Positions 8,510-17,047 of a DNA stretch of 64,000 nucleotides are shown here, piece by piece. A model generated the notes under the pieces. It ran no database searches and was not told where the DNA came from. It saw nothing but the letters and a program-made list of their open reading frames with translations. The DNA is from Halorubellus sp034808145. GTDB taxonomy: Archaea; Halobacteriota; Halobacteria; Halobacteriales; Natrialbaceae. How positions within the stretch are numbered: position 1 is the stretch's first letter; every line of letters starts with the position of its first letter. Both the position numbers and the translations under genes were made by a program. The stretch is from assembly GCF_034808145.1 (NCBI RefSeq), contig NZ_JAXHGM010000001.1, forward strand, positions 1,050,619 to 1,114,618, written 5' to 3'.

Positions 8510-9294
8510 GCGATGTCCTTCCGCTGCCAGTACGCGCGGCTGGCGAGCAGGAGGACGACGGTCGCGGCGAGCAGGACGCCGGCGCCCTGGAGGTCCCACT
8601 CGCTCGAGACGAGTATCGCGGTCGGGTCGTAGTACCGCGACGGGGAGAGCGACCCGAGCCACGCGAGGTCCGTCTCGGCCGTGACGGAATCCAGCAGGAA
8701 CAACCCGAAGAACCCGCCTGCGGCGACGCGCTGCGCGACGCTCGCGCGGTCGAACACCACGGATGCGAGGAGCCCGACGGCCGCCGCAACGAGGAGGTAC
8801 GGGACCGAGAGCGCGTGCACGGCCACGAGGTCCGCGACCGAGATCGACTCGTCGATTCCCAGTAATGCGAGGGAGACGACGACCGGCGTGACGACGTTCA
8901 CGAGGGCGAGCGGGACGAGGACGCTCGCGAACTTCTCGAGGAGGACTTTCGAGCGCGACACCGGCAGGGACAGGAGCATGTCCATGCGGCCGCGGTCGAC
9001 GTCGTCGGCGACGAGGCTCGCGGCGGCGTACGCGAAGTAGATACCGAGCAGGAGCACCCATCCGAACGCGTACAGCTCGGCGGCGAGGAACCCCTCGATG
9101 GTGCCGAGCGCTTCGATGCCGAACGCTTGCCGAAGCGCGGGCGGGAACGACTGCACGTACTCGTCGAGGTCGACGCCCTCGCTCACGGTCGGGTACATCC
9201 ACACGTAGAGCCCGACGAGCACGGTGAAACCGGCCGTCATCGCGACCGACCCCTTCACGCGGCGTCGCCCGTAGTATCGCGCGAACTCCAGCAT
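8506..9294 (-). CDS. ABC-2 type transporter permease
   Basis: A 262-residue integral membrane protein with about six hydrophobic segments (e.g. TAGFTVLVGLYVWMY, VLLLGIYFAYAAASLV, VLVPLALVNVVTPVVVSLALL). The segment DVDRGRMDMLLSLPVSRSKVLLEKF is the characteristic cytoplasmic stretch of ABC-2 exporters. It would form the channel for the ATPase encoded just upstream, with start and stop codons overlapping at 9294 (ATGA). Such TetR-ABC-2 operons usually handle drugs, lipids or bacteriocin-like compounds; the substrate here cannot be inferred. Confidence 0.88.
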   Translation of the reverse strand: MLEFARYYGRRRVKGSVAMTAGFTVLVGLYVWMYPTVSEGVDLDEYVQSFPPALRQAFGIEALGTIEGFLAAELYAFGWVLLLGIYFAYAAASLVADDVDRGRMDMLLSLPVSRSKVLLEKFASVLVPLALVNVVTPVVVSLALLGIDESISVADLVAVHALSVPYLLVAAAVGLLASVVFDRASVAQRVAAGGFFGLFLLDSVTAETDLAWLGSLSPSRYYDPTAILVSSEWDLQGAGVLLAATVVLLLASRAYWQRKDIA

Positions 9295-10388
9295 CAGTCC
9301 TCACCCCCTCGTCCGGGGTCCGTTCCCGCTGGCATCGCGTCCTCGTCGTTCGCCGTCCCGGCTGACGACGGCGCGGTCGACTCGGGGTCGTCGCCCGGCG
9401 TCTCGACGACGTCGGGCGTCTCGCCGTCGTAGAACCGCATGAAGACCTGTTCGAGCGGCGCCTCCTCGACGTCGAGTTCGAGCACGTGGAAGCAAGCGAG
9501 GTAGTCGACGAGCGCGTCGAACGACCCGGTGTACGTGAACGTCAACCCGGTGAGGGCGTTGTCGTCCGCAACTCGACGGCGACCGCCGCCACTCTCGGTC
9601 TCGCCGGCGGTCGCCATCGGGAGGTCGGCGTAGCCGCCGTCCACCGACTCGACGGTGAGTTCGTGGACGCCGTCGAGCGCGACGTCCTCCCGGGAGACGT
9701 CGGCGGCGACGCGAGCGCGCACGAACTTCCCGGCACGCTGGAGGACGTCGGCGACGGACGCGACCTCGACGATCTCGCCCTCGCGGATGATTCCGATGCG
9801 GTCGCAGACCCGACGGACCTCGCTCAGGACGTGCGAGGACAGGAATATCGTCTTCCCGGCGGCCTTCTCCGAGCGCACGAAGTCGTTGAACGTCCGCTGG
9901 ACGAGCGGGTCCAGGCCGCCCGTCGGTTCGTCCATCACGAGGAGCTCGGGGTCGTGCATGAACGCCTGTACGAGCCCGAGCTTCTGGCGTTGCCCGGTCG
10001 AGTACCCGCGTACCTCGCGGTCGACGGGGACGTCGAACAGGTCGAGGAGTTCCGCCCGTCGCGAGTCGCCCTTGAGGCTCGCGTGGAGGTCGAGGACCTC
10101 GCGACCGGTCGCCTCCTCGTCGAACGCCGGGTTCGAGGGGAGGTACCCGATTCGCTCGCGGGCGTCGGCGAGCGCCGCCTCGTCGGCGATGTCCGCGCCG
10201 AGGACGGTCGCGGTGCCGCTGGTCGGCGACTGGAACCCCATGAGGGTGCGGATGGTCGTGGTCTTCCCCGCGCCGTTCGGCCCGAGGTACCCGAATATCT
10301 CGCCATCGCGGATGTCGAGGGTGACGTCGTCGTTCGCGCGGACGTCCCCGTAGTCCTTGGTCAGCCCCGCTATGGATATCGCACTCAT
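9294..10388 (-). CDS. ABC transporter ATP-binding protein
   Basis: A 364-residue nucleotide-binding subunit. Walker A is LGPNGAGKTTT (about residues 36-46), the ABC signature is YSTGQRQKLGL, and Walker B is LLVMDEPTGGLDP, followed by the switch His in FLSSHVLSEV. The C-terminal 130 residues are an accessory region typical of DrrA/NatA-like exporters and end in an acidic tail. The ATG at 10388 (MSAISIAGLTKDYG) is chosen over an upstream in-frame start that adds MRRRCR, because the operator candidate lies 16-50 bases before it. First gene of the exporter operon. Confidence 0.92.
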   Translation of the reverse strand: MSAISIAGLTKDYGDVRANDDVTLDIRDGEIFGYLGPNGAGKTTTIRTLMGFQSPTSGTATVLGADIADEAALADARERIGYLPSNPAFDEEATGREVLDLHASLKGDSRRAELLDLFDVPVDREVRGYSTGQRQKLGLVQAFMHDPELLVMDEPTGGLDPLVQRTFNDFVRSEKAAGKTIFLSSHVLSEVRRVCDRIGIIREGEIVEVASVADVLQRAGKFVRARVAADVSREDVALDGVHELTVESVDGGYADLPMATAGETESGGGRRRVADDNALTGLTFTYTGSFDALVDYLACFHVLELDVEEAPLEQVFMRFYDGETPDVVETPGDDPESTAPSSAGTANDEDAMPAGTDPGRGGED

Positions 10389-10403
10389 ACGACACCTACG
10401 ACG

Positions 10404-10438
10404 CAAGAACCCATGAACGTACCGTTCAGCTGTTCTTG
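10404..10438. promoter_or_regulatory. Concentric double palindrome, candidate TetR operator
   Basis: An inner inverted repeat TGAACG/CGTTCA (10414-10419 and 10423-10428) and an outer inverted repeat CAAGAAC/GTTCTTG (10404-10410 and 10432-10438) share the same centre at 10421. All 13 arm positions match. It lies just before the start of the ABC ATPase gene, where a repressor would block transcription of the operon. Confidence 0.65.
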
Positions 10439-10520
10439 AGCCGCCGGAGCGGGCGTATTCTCGCGTCTCGGGCCTGCTTTCGGTGGTACCAGTTCGGCGA
10501 AGAGGTGTCCGTGATTCCGG

Positions 10521-11708
10521 TCAGTCGAGGAGCGAATGGAGCGCGTCCGCGACGACGGTGGCGCCGCGTTCGACGTCGGTCGCTCGGACGTACTCGCGCG
10601 GGGAGTGCGCGACCGCGCCGTCGTCGTCCGCGAGGACGCCGGGCCCGAAGACGACCGTCGGCGCGAGCGCGGCGAAGTACGACGCCTCGGTGGCGGCACC
10701 GAACGGCCGCGGCGGCGCCGCACCGGCGTCGACGAGCGCGTCGACGACGGGCGCCGTCTCGTCGGTCGCCCACGCCTCCAGGAACGGCGTCTCGCGCTCG
10801 GTGAACGCGAACTCGACGCCGACGTCGCCCGGGACGGCCTCGCGGACCTGCGCGAGGAGTGCGTCCCGGAACCCGTCGGCGGTCTCCGGCGGAACCGACC
10901 GTCGGTCGAGCACGACGCTCGCGCTCGCAGGCACCTGGTTCGTCGCCGTGCCGCCGTCGACGACCGTCGGCGTGAGCGTCGCCGCGCCGAGCCGGTCGTG
11001 GACGGGCGGGGCGTCCGCGCGGTCGTCGAACGCCCTGACTCCCCCCAGAGCGTCCTCGAGCGCCGCCACGGCGTTCGTCCCCGACGCCGGTTCGGCCGCG
11101 TGCGCGTTCTCGCCGGCGAGCGTCAGCGTCCCCTGGAATCGGCCTTTCGCGGCCGTGCACGCTGCGAGCCCGGTCGGTTCGCCGACGACGAACGCGTCCG
11201 CGTCCTCGATGGCCGCCACCGGTGCGGGCGCCGCGTCGGTCCCGCCGGCGGTGACGAGGTGGTGTGCGCCCTCGCTCAGCGTCTCCTCGTCGGGCGTCAC
11301 CGCGAGCGTCACCGCACCCGAGACCGCGTCGTCGTCCCGGGACGCGACCGTGCGGTCGACCGCGAGGAACCCCGCCAGGAGCGCGGCGAGCGGCCCACCG
11401 GCGTCGCAGGTCCCGCGACCGCGGAGGACGTCGCCGTCGCGCTCGAATGGGACGTCCGGCGGGACCGTGTCGACGTGCGTGTTCAGGACGACGTGCGCGC
11501 CAGCGGACGGGTCGCCGGTCGTCGCGAGCACGTTCCCGGCGTCGTCGACCGACGCCGCCACGCCCGACGCCGCGTGCTCGTCAACCGTCTCGACGAGGTA
11601 CTCGCGGGCGTCGTCGACGCGCTCGTGGGTCTCGAACGCCGCGAGCGACTCCAGGAAGGAGACCGGGTCGAACGCCGCCGGACCGGACGTGCCGTCGTGC
11701 TCGGTCAC
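10521..11708 (-). CDS. dapE: Succinyl-diaminopimelate desuccinylase (M20 family)
   Basis: A 395-residue dinuclear-zinc amidohydrolase that would hydrolyse N-succinyl-LL-2,6-diaminopimelate to LL-DAP. Metal and catalytic residues are visible: NTHVDTVPP (His, Asp), RGRGTCDAGGPLAALL (Asp ligand), and the Glu pair in TPDEETLSEG. The assignment to DapE rather than a general M20 peptidase rests on its position as last gene of the dapA-B-D-lysA-dapF operon. The start is GTG at 11708, overlapping the dapF stop (GTGA), which indicates translational coupling. Confidence 0.85.
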   Translation of the reverse strand: MTEHDGTSGPAAFDPVSFLESLAAFETHERVDDAREYLVETVDEHAASGVAASVDDAGNVLATTGDPSAGAHVVLNTHVDTVPPDVPFERDGDVLRGRGTCDAGGPLAALLAGFLAVDRTVASRDDDAVSGAVTLAVTPDEETLSEGAHHLVTAGGTDAAPAPVAAIEDADAFVVGEPTGLAACTAAKGRFQGTLTLAGENAHAAEPASGTNAVAALEDALGGVRAFDDRADAPPVHDRLGAATLTPTVVDGGTATNQVPASASVVLDRRSVPPETADGFRDALLAQVREAVPGDVGVEFAFTERETPFLEAWATDETAPVVDALVDAGAAPPRPFGAATEASYFAALAPTVVFGPGVLADDDGAVAHSPREYVRATDVERGATVVADALHSLLD

Positions 11709-12562
11709 GGCTGCGAGGGCACGCGCTCGACGGTCGCCGCGGCCTCACCGTCGAACTCGTGGACGACCGGCCCCGTCAGCGTCGCCGCGCCGTCCTCGGG
11801 GAACGACACGACGAGGTCCCCGCCCGGCGGCGAGACGTGAACGACGTCCACCGCGACGCGGTCGCGGACGCGCGCCGCCGCGGCGATGGCGACAGCGCCC
11901 GTCCCGCAGGACGCGGTCTCGCCCTCGACGCCGCGCTCGTACGTCCGCTGGTCGAACCCGCCGTCGTCGCGCCGCGAGGCGAACGTCACGTTCGCGCCCT
12001 CTGGAAACGCGTCGTGACTCCTGATCGGCGGGGCGACCGCGTCGACGTCCACCGCGTCGACGTCGTCGACGAACACGACCGCGTGCGGGACGCCCGTGTT
12101 CAACGCGGTCACCGCGTACCCTTCGAGCTCCGCGCCGAGCATCGGCTCGTCGTACTCGTCCGCGAGCGGGACCACCTCGGGCTCGAACCGCGGTTCCCCC
12201 ATCTCGATGGCGACGTCCCCGCCTTCGCGACACGCGTGCCGCGTCCCGGCCTGCGTGTCGATCATGACCTCGGACGCGCCCGTGCGCTCCATCGCCCACT
12301 CGGCGGCGACGCGCGCCCCGTTCCCGCACATCGCCGCGGTCGACCCGTCGGGCTGGACGAGCGTCATGACGACCCGCGGCGGGTCGAAGCGGTCCTCGAG
12401 CGCGAGGAAGAGCACGCCGTCGGCGCCGACGCCGTCGCTCCGGTCGCAGTGCCTGGTCGCGAACGCCGCACGGTCCGGGACGTACTCGTCGGCGTCGACG
12501 ACCAGGAAGTCGTTCCCGGTGCCGTGGTACTTCTCGAACCCGACCTCGTCGTGGACGCTCAT
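11705..12562 (-). CDS. dapF: Diaminopimelate epimerase
   Basis: A 285-residue PLP-independent racemase that converts LL-DAP to meso-DAP. Both catalytic cysteines are present, in MCGNGARVAAEW and ASCGTGAVAIAA, and the N-terminal FEKYHGTGNDFLVVD is the family start. The ATG at 12562 is preferred; the long open frame upstream is Arg/Ser/Thr-rich read-through. The gene is separated from lysA by 112 bases, the only real gap in the operon, and overlaps dapE by four bases. Confidence 0.95.
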   Translation of the reverse strand: MSVHDEVGFEKYHGTGNDFLVVDADEYVPDRAAFATRHCDRSDGVGADGVLFLALEDRFDPPRVVMTLVQPDGSTAAMCGNGARVAAEWAMERTGASEVMIDTQAGTRHACREGGDVAIEMGEPRFEPEVVPLADEYDEPMLGAELEGYAVTALNTGVPHAVVFVDDVDAVDVDAVAPPIRSHDAFPEGANVTFASRRDDGGFDQRTYERGVEGETASCGTGAVAIAAAARVRDRVAVDVVHVSPPGGDLVVSFPEDGAATLTGPVVHEFDGEAAATVERVPSQP

Positions 12563-12674
12563 CGGCCACCTCCACGTTCGCCGGCGGTGGTTCCGGTCCC
12601 GGAGCGTCCGGCTGCTGGCTGTTCGGCTCGAAGCGGCGCGTGACTGCGTCGATGGTGGATGTGTCGCTGTACGT

Positions 12675-14027
12675 TCATAGTTCCAGAGTCGTGATGTCGC
12701 TGAGGGTCTCGCGGCGACGTGCGAGCGTCGCCGCGCCGTCCTCGAGGACGGCGGTCGCGGGTCGCGGCCGGGAGTTGTACGTGCTCGCCATCTCGTACCC
12801 GTACGCGCCGGCGTTCCCGACCGCGAGGACGTCGCCGCGGACGGGTTCGGCGAGCGGGCGGTCCTCGGCGAACACGTCGCTGCTCTCGCAGATGGGGCCG
12901 GTGACGGTCGCACGCACCTCGCCGCGACCGTCACCCCCTCGCGTCGCGTCGGCCTCGCGGGCCGCGTCGTCGACCGCGTCCGCGGAGACGTTGCGGAGGG
13001 CGTGAGAGGAGCCGTAGATGGCGGGGCGGGCGAGCGTCGTCATGCCGGCGTCGACGCCGACGACGAGGGTCTCGGGCGTGTCCTTGACGGTGTTGACGTC
13101 GGTGAGGAGGACGCCGGCGTCGGCGACGAGGTACCGCCCGGGTTCGAGGACGAGGGTGGCGTCGACGTCGCCGAGTGCGTCGCGGGTCGCGTCCGCGACG
13201 GCGTCGAGGTCCAGTGGGTCGTCGGCCTCGCGGTAGGGCACGCCGAGGCCGCCGCCGACGTCGACGAACTCGACGTCGTGCGCGGCGTCGAGGTCGCGAG
13301 CGACGTCGCCGACGCGCGCGACCATCTCGCGGTGAGCGTCCAGGTCGTCGGCGTCGTGGATGCCCGAGCCGGCGTGGGCGTGCACGCCGACGACGTCCAT
13401 GCCCGCCTGGGCGGCGGTTCGAGCCACCGCGCCCGCGCGGTCGAGCGGGACGCCGAACTTCGCGTTCGCGCCCGTCCGGACCTTCTCGTGGTGGCCGGCA
13501 CCGACGCCCGGGTTGACGCGAACGCAGCACCGGCCGTCGTAGCCCCGGGTCGCGAGGCGCGCGACGGTGTCCTCGGCGCCGACGGTGACGGTGACGTCGG
13601 CGGCGACGCCGTCGTTCCAGAGCTCGACGACCGTGTCCAGGTCGACCGCGGGCGGGTTCACCGCGGTGTAGTGCACGCGAGCGCTGTCGACGCCGGCGTC
13701 GAGCGCACGCACGACCTCGCCGGCGCTCGCGCACTCCACGCCGGCGCCCTCGTCGTGCAGCGCGTCGAGCACGCGGCCGAGCGCGTTCGCCTTCGCGGCG
13801 TAGTGGACGTCCGCGTCCGCGAACGCCGCGTCGAGCCGCCGGTAGTTCTCGCGGACGCGGTCGAGGTCGAGGACGTAGCACGGACTGCCGTACCGGCGGC
13901 GCACGTCGAGGAGGGCCTCGGCGTCCCAGTCCGCGAGCCGTCGGACGTCCGGGCCGCCGTCGCTGGCGGCACCGCCGCCCCGGTCGTCGGTCGCGCCGTC
14001 GGTGTGGCTCGCGGACTCCTCGGTCAT
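12675..14027 (-). CDS. lysA: Diaminopimelate decarboxylase
   Basis: A 450-residue PLP enzyme (fold type III) for the last lysine step, meso-DAP to lysine. The PLP lysine is in HYAAKANALGRVL; VHAHAGSGIHD, FVDVGGGLGVPY and LEPGRYLVADAG are the barrel motifs; GPICESSDVFAED carries the active-site Cys, and GNAGAYGYEMASTYNSRPRP is the C-terminal signature. The N-terminal 25 residues are an acidic extension. The ATG at 14027 overlaps the dapD stop (ATGA). Confidence 0.95.
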   Translation of the reverse strand: MTEESASHTDGATDDRGGGAASDGGPDVRRLADWDAEALLDVRRRYGSPCYVLDLDRVRENYRRLDAAFADADVHYAAKANALGRVLDALHDEGAGVECASAGEVVRALDAGVDSARVHYTAVNPPAVDLDTVVELWNDGVAADVTVTVGAEDTVARLATRGYDGRCCVRVNPGVGAGHHEKVRTGANAKFGVPLDRAGAVARTAAQAGMDVVGVHAHAGSGIHDADDLDAHREMVARVGDVARDLDAAHDVEFVDVGGGLGVPYREADDPLDLDAVADATRDALGDVDATLVLEPGRYLVADAGVLLTDVNTVKDTPETLVVGVDAGMTTLARPAIYGSSHALRNVSADAVDDAAREADATRGGDGRGEVRATVTGPICESSDVFAEDRPLAEPVRGDVLAVGNAGAYGYEMASTYNSRPRPATAVLEDGAATLARRRETLSDITTLEL

Positions 14028-14866
14028 TCCCGGAGCACCTCCTCGCGCTCGGTCGCCTCCAGGGTGTCCTCGCTCAGGTCCGTGGCGACGACCGCGGGCT
14101 TGTACGCGCTGCCGGGTATCAGGTCCTCGTCGCTCACGCTCGACTCGACGTACCGCTGGAACGCCCGTCGCTCCGGCGGGAGCTCGCCGTAGTGCACCTC
14201 GTCGTCGACGAGGTCGTACACGGGGATGCGCGGCGTCAGGAGCGTGTTCTCGCCGACCACCGAGTTCTCGCCGACGACGAACCCGGAGGTGACGCGACAG
14301 CCCGCGCCCAGGCTCACGCCGTCCTCGACCACGACCGGCGTCCCCTCGACGGGTTCGAGGACGCCACCGACGAGGGTGTTCGCGCCGAGCTTCACGTCCG
14401 CACCGATCTGCGCGCACGAACCGACGGTGTCGCAGGAGTCGACGAGCGTCCCGTCGTCGACGTACGCGCCGACGTTCACGAAGCTCGGGCTCATCAGGAT
14501 GCAATCGCTCCCGACGTGCGCGCCCGTCCGGACGACCGTGCCGTCCGGGGTGTTCCGCGAGCCGCGCGCGCCGTACTCGCTCGTGTCCTGCAGGGGGAGG
14601 ACGTCGTTGTACGTCACGCCGCCGTACTCGTACCCCTCGATGTCGTGCGTCGCGAAGGTGAGGAGGATGCCTCGCTTCACCCACTCGTTGGCCTCCCAGC
14701 GGTCCGCGCCCGCGTCGTCTCCGGTCGGTTCCGCGGCACGCACGTCCCCGACTTCGAGCGCGTCGAGGAACGCGTGCAGGACGTCGTGGACGTGCTGGGC
14801 GTCCGCGTCGAGGTCACCGGCCTCGTGTCGCGCCCAGAGGTCGGCGACGTCCGCTTCCAGACTCAT
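14024..14866 (-). CDS. dapD: Tetrahydrodipicolinate N-succinyltransferase
   Basis: A 280-residue acyltransferase that uses succinyl-CoA to open tetrahydrodipicolinate. The middle and C-terminal part is a left-handed beta helix, seen as hexapeptide repeats (VRTGAHVGSDCILMSPSFV, IGADVKLGANTLVGG, VVGENSVVGENTLL). VGAYVDDGTLVDSCDTVGSC is the DapD active-site region. Its presence shows that the operon encodes the succinylase variant. The ATG at 14866 overlaps the dapB stop (ATGA). Confidence 0.93.
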   Translation of the reverse strand: MSLEADVADLWARHEAGDLDADAQHVHDVLHAFLDALEVGDVRAAEPTGDDAGADRWEANEWVKRGILLTFATHDIEGYEYGGVTYNDVLPLQDTSEYGARGSRNTPDGTVVRTGAHVGSDCILMSPSFVNVGAYVDDGTLVDSCDTVGSCAQIGADVKLGANTLVGGVLEPVEGTPVVVEDGVSLGAGCRVTSGFVVGENSVVGENTLLTPRIPVYDLVDDEVHYGELPPERRAFQRYVESSVSDEDLIPGSAYKPAVVATDLSEDTLEATEREEVLRE

Positions 14867-15720
14867 TGCTCGCCTCCAGCGTCCGCGGCTACTTGACCGT
14901 CGCCGGTACCGCCCAATGCTGCCGCTCCCGCGCCGTCGGCACCGACGACGTCCGCGAAGTCGTACCAGCCCGGCGCTCGCCCCGAGAGCCACTCGGCGGC
15001 GTCGAGCGCGCCGGCGGCGAACACGCCGCGGTCGGTCGCGCGATGCTGGAGCCGAAGCTCCTCGTGGTTGTCCGCGACGACGAGCTCGTGCTCCCCCGGG
15101 ACGTCGCCGGCGCGCAGCGAGTGCACGCCGACCTCGCCGGGCGCGCGGGTCGCCTCGCCCTCGCGACCGTGGACGCGCTCGCCCGCAGCCTCGCCCGCGT
15201 CGACCCCGTGAGTCTCGCGGGCGTCGTCGACCGCGTCGAGCATCGCCTCCGCGGTCCCGCTGGGCGCGTCGCGCTTCCCGTCGTGGTGGGCTTCGACGAG
15301 CTCGACGTCGTACCCGGGGAGTGCGGCGACCGCGTCGCCGACGAGACCGAGCAACGCCTGGACGCCGCGCGCGAAGTTCGCGGCCTGCAGGACCGGAACC
15401 TCCTCGCTCGCCGCCTCGACCGCGGCCTGCTGGTCGTCGGTCAGTCCCGTCGTTCCGGTGACGAACGCCACGCCCGCGTCGGCGCACGCGTCGACGTACT
15501 CGACGCAGGACTCCGGGCCCGTGAAGTCCACGACGACGGTCGGCTCGTGCGCGTCGAGGAGCGCCGCGAACTCCTCGCTCGCGTCGACGTCGACGCCCGC
15601 GACCGGCGACGCCGGCGGGTCGCGCGCCGTCGCGAACGCCACGTCGCACCCGCGGTCGACCGCCGCCGCGAGGGTCTCGCCACCCGTCCGGCCGGTCGCG
15701 CCCGTGACGGCCACGCGCAT
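14863..15720 (-). CDS. dapB: 4-hydroxy-tetrahydrodipicolinate reductase
   Basis: A 285-residue NAD(P)H-dependent reductase, second enzyme of the pathway. The N-terminal Rossmann motif is VAVTGATGRTGGETLAA. VVVDFTGPESCVEY and FVTGTTGL are family motifs. VELVEAHHDGKRDAPSGTA carries the catalytic His-His and Lys. The C-terminus has an Ala/Gly-rich tail of about 25 residues not needed by the family. The start codon shares one base with the dapA stop (TGATG). Confidence 0.95.
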   Translation of the reverse strand: MRVAVTGATGRTGGETLAAAVDRGCDVAFATARDPPASPVAGVDVDASEEFAALLDAHEPTVVVDFTGPESCVEYVDACADAGVAFVTGTTGLTDDQQAAVEAASEEVPVLQAANFARGVQALLGLVGDAVAALPGYDVELVEAHHDGKRDAPSGTAEAMLDAVDDARETHGVDAGEAAGERVHGREGEATRAPGEVGVHSLRAGDVPGEHELVVADNHEELRLQHRATDRGVFAAGALDAAEWLSGRAPGWYDFADVVGADGAGAAALGGTGDGQVAADAGGEQ

Positions 15721-16670
15721 CAGGGGTCCACCTCCGGTACTCGGCCCGCGTCGTCGCCTGGGTCGTCGTATCGTTCGCGCTCGAAGTCGTCGAGGTCGTC
15801 GAGCACCGCCGCGAGGTCGTCGCGGTACTCCGGCGCGAGTCGGCCGAGCGGCGACCGCAACGTGGGGGCGTGGTGGCCGCGGACGTGCATCGCCTCCTTC
15901 ACCGGAATCGGGTTCGTCTCCCAGAACAGCGCGCGATTCAGCTCGCCGAGTTCGTGATGGATGGCGCGCGCGGTCTCGTAGTCGCCCGCGAGCGCCGCAC
16001 CGACCATCGCGGTCGTTCGCTCGGGCTCGACGTTCGCAACCACCGAGATGGTGCCCCGGCCGCCCATCGAGCAGATGGGGAGCGTGAGCGCGTCGTCGCC
16101 CGAGAGCACCGCGAACGCCTCGTCTCGCGTCCGCTCGATTATCTCCGCGATCTGCGCGAGGTCGCCCGACGCGGCCTTGAACCCGACGACGTTCTCGCGC
16201 TCGGCGAGCGCGACCGCGGTGTCGGGGTCGATGTTCCGCCCCGTCCGCGAGGGGACGTTGTACACGATCTGTGGCGCGTCGATCTCGGCGGCGAGCGTCT
16301 CGTAGTGCGAGACGAGCCCGCGCTGCTCGGGCTTGTTGTAGTACGGCGAGATGAGGAGGAGTGCGTCGGCGCCCGCCTCGATGGAGCGTTCGCCGAGGGC
16401 GAGCGCCTCGCGGGTGTTGTTCGAGCCGGCGCCGGCGATGACGGGGACGTCGTCGACGGCGTCAACGACGGCCTCGACGACCGCGACGTGCTCGTCGTGC
16501 GTGAGCGTCGCGGACTCGCCCGTCGAACCGACGGGGACGACGCCGTCGACGCCCGCGGCTTCGACGCGTCGGGCGTTCGCGCGGAGTGTCTCGAAGTCGA
16601 TACTGCCGTCCGTGGCGAACGGCGTGGTGAGCGCGGGATAGACGCCGCGCAGGTCGATGTGAGCTGTCAT
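15720..16670 (-). CDS. dapA: 4-hydroxy-tetrahydrodipicolinate synthase
   Basis: A 316-residue class I aldolase (N-acetylneuraminate lyase family) that condenses pyruvate and aspartate semialdehyde; first gene of the lysine operon. The Schiff-base lysine is in VVGFKAASGDL, the catalytic tyrosine in IVYNVPSRTGRN, and VGSTGESATL is the carboxylate-binding loop. A second tyrosine is in ISPYYNKP. Family assignment is certain; of the possible substrates, the DAP operon decides. Upstream are two direct repeats (16680-16712) that may belong to its promoter. Confidence 0.95.
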   Translation of the reverse strand: MTAHIDLRGVYPALTTPFATDGSIDFETLRANARRVEAAGVDGVVPVGSTGESATLTHDEHVAVVEAVVDAVDDVPVIAGAGSNNTREALALGERSIEAGADALLLISPYYNKPEQRGLVSHYETLAAEIDAPQIVYNVPSRTGRNIDPDTAVALAERENVVGFKAASGDLAQIAEIIERTRDEAFAVLSGDDALTLPICSMGGRGTISVVANVEPERTTAMVGAALAGDYETARAIHHELGELNRALFWETNPIPVKEAMHVRGHHAPTLRSPLGRLAPEYRDDLAAVLDDLDDFERERYDDPGDDAGRVPEVDP

Positions 16671-16679
16671 TACGTTGAT

Positions 16680-16712
16680 GTCGGCTGTCGGGTCGGGAAC
16701 GTCGGCTGTCGG
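16680..16712. repeat. 12-bp direct repeat upstream of dapA
   Basis: GTCGGCTGTCGG occurs at 16680-16691 and 16701-16712, 21 bases apart (about two helical turns), beginning 10 bases before the dapA start. It could be a regulator site or one more short duplication. Confidence 0.55.
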
Positions 16713-17047
16713 ATGGTGGAACGCGAGTCGAACAATCAGAATCGCCCGGAACGGGGGTGCTACGCCCGCTGCGAGCGGCTATCGCGTCCGTTTGCCGAAT
16801 GTAAAACGAGCTGTGGCACTCTCGGGCCGGGAGCGAACCGGTCGCGAGGTGTCACGCCGCATCATCAGGTCGAGGGGGGCCGAACGGCATAATGTTTGTG
16901 CCGACCGCAGAACCTGCCCGCGTCCGCCGCCGATACCGTGGTTCGTGCTCACATGGGGCGCTGTACGGGGCGGGTCGAGGGCCCAGGTCGACCGCTGGTA
17001 CCGGGTCGGTAGCAAGACCCTTCAGGGAGACGGCCGCAGTTCGAGGT
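16713..17047. other. Gap without recognised gene (dapA / NYN gene)
   Basis: About 335 bases between divergent genes. It must hold both promoters. CATAATGTTTG near 16888 is AT-rich. I checked by eye for tRNA, SRP RNA and RNase P RNA signatures and found none. Confidence 0.4.

Noticed and set aside
16713..17047. Possible structured RNA (SRP or RNase P RNA) in the dapA/NYN gap
   Set aside because: No conserved core of either RNA could be recognised by eye, and no long helices were found; only promoter-like AT-rich spots remain.
16892..17047. Longer N-terminus for the NYN protein from ATG 16892
   Set aside because: The extra 52 residues are Arg/Gly/Ser-rich and do not resemble haloarchaeal coding sequence; the NYN fold begins just after ATG 17048.
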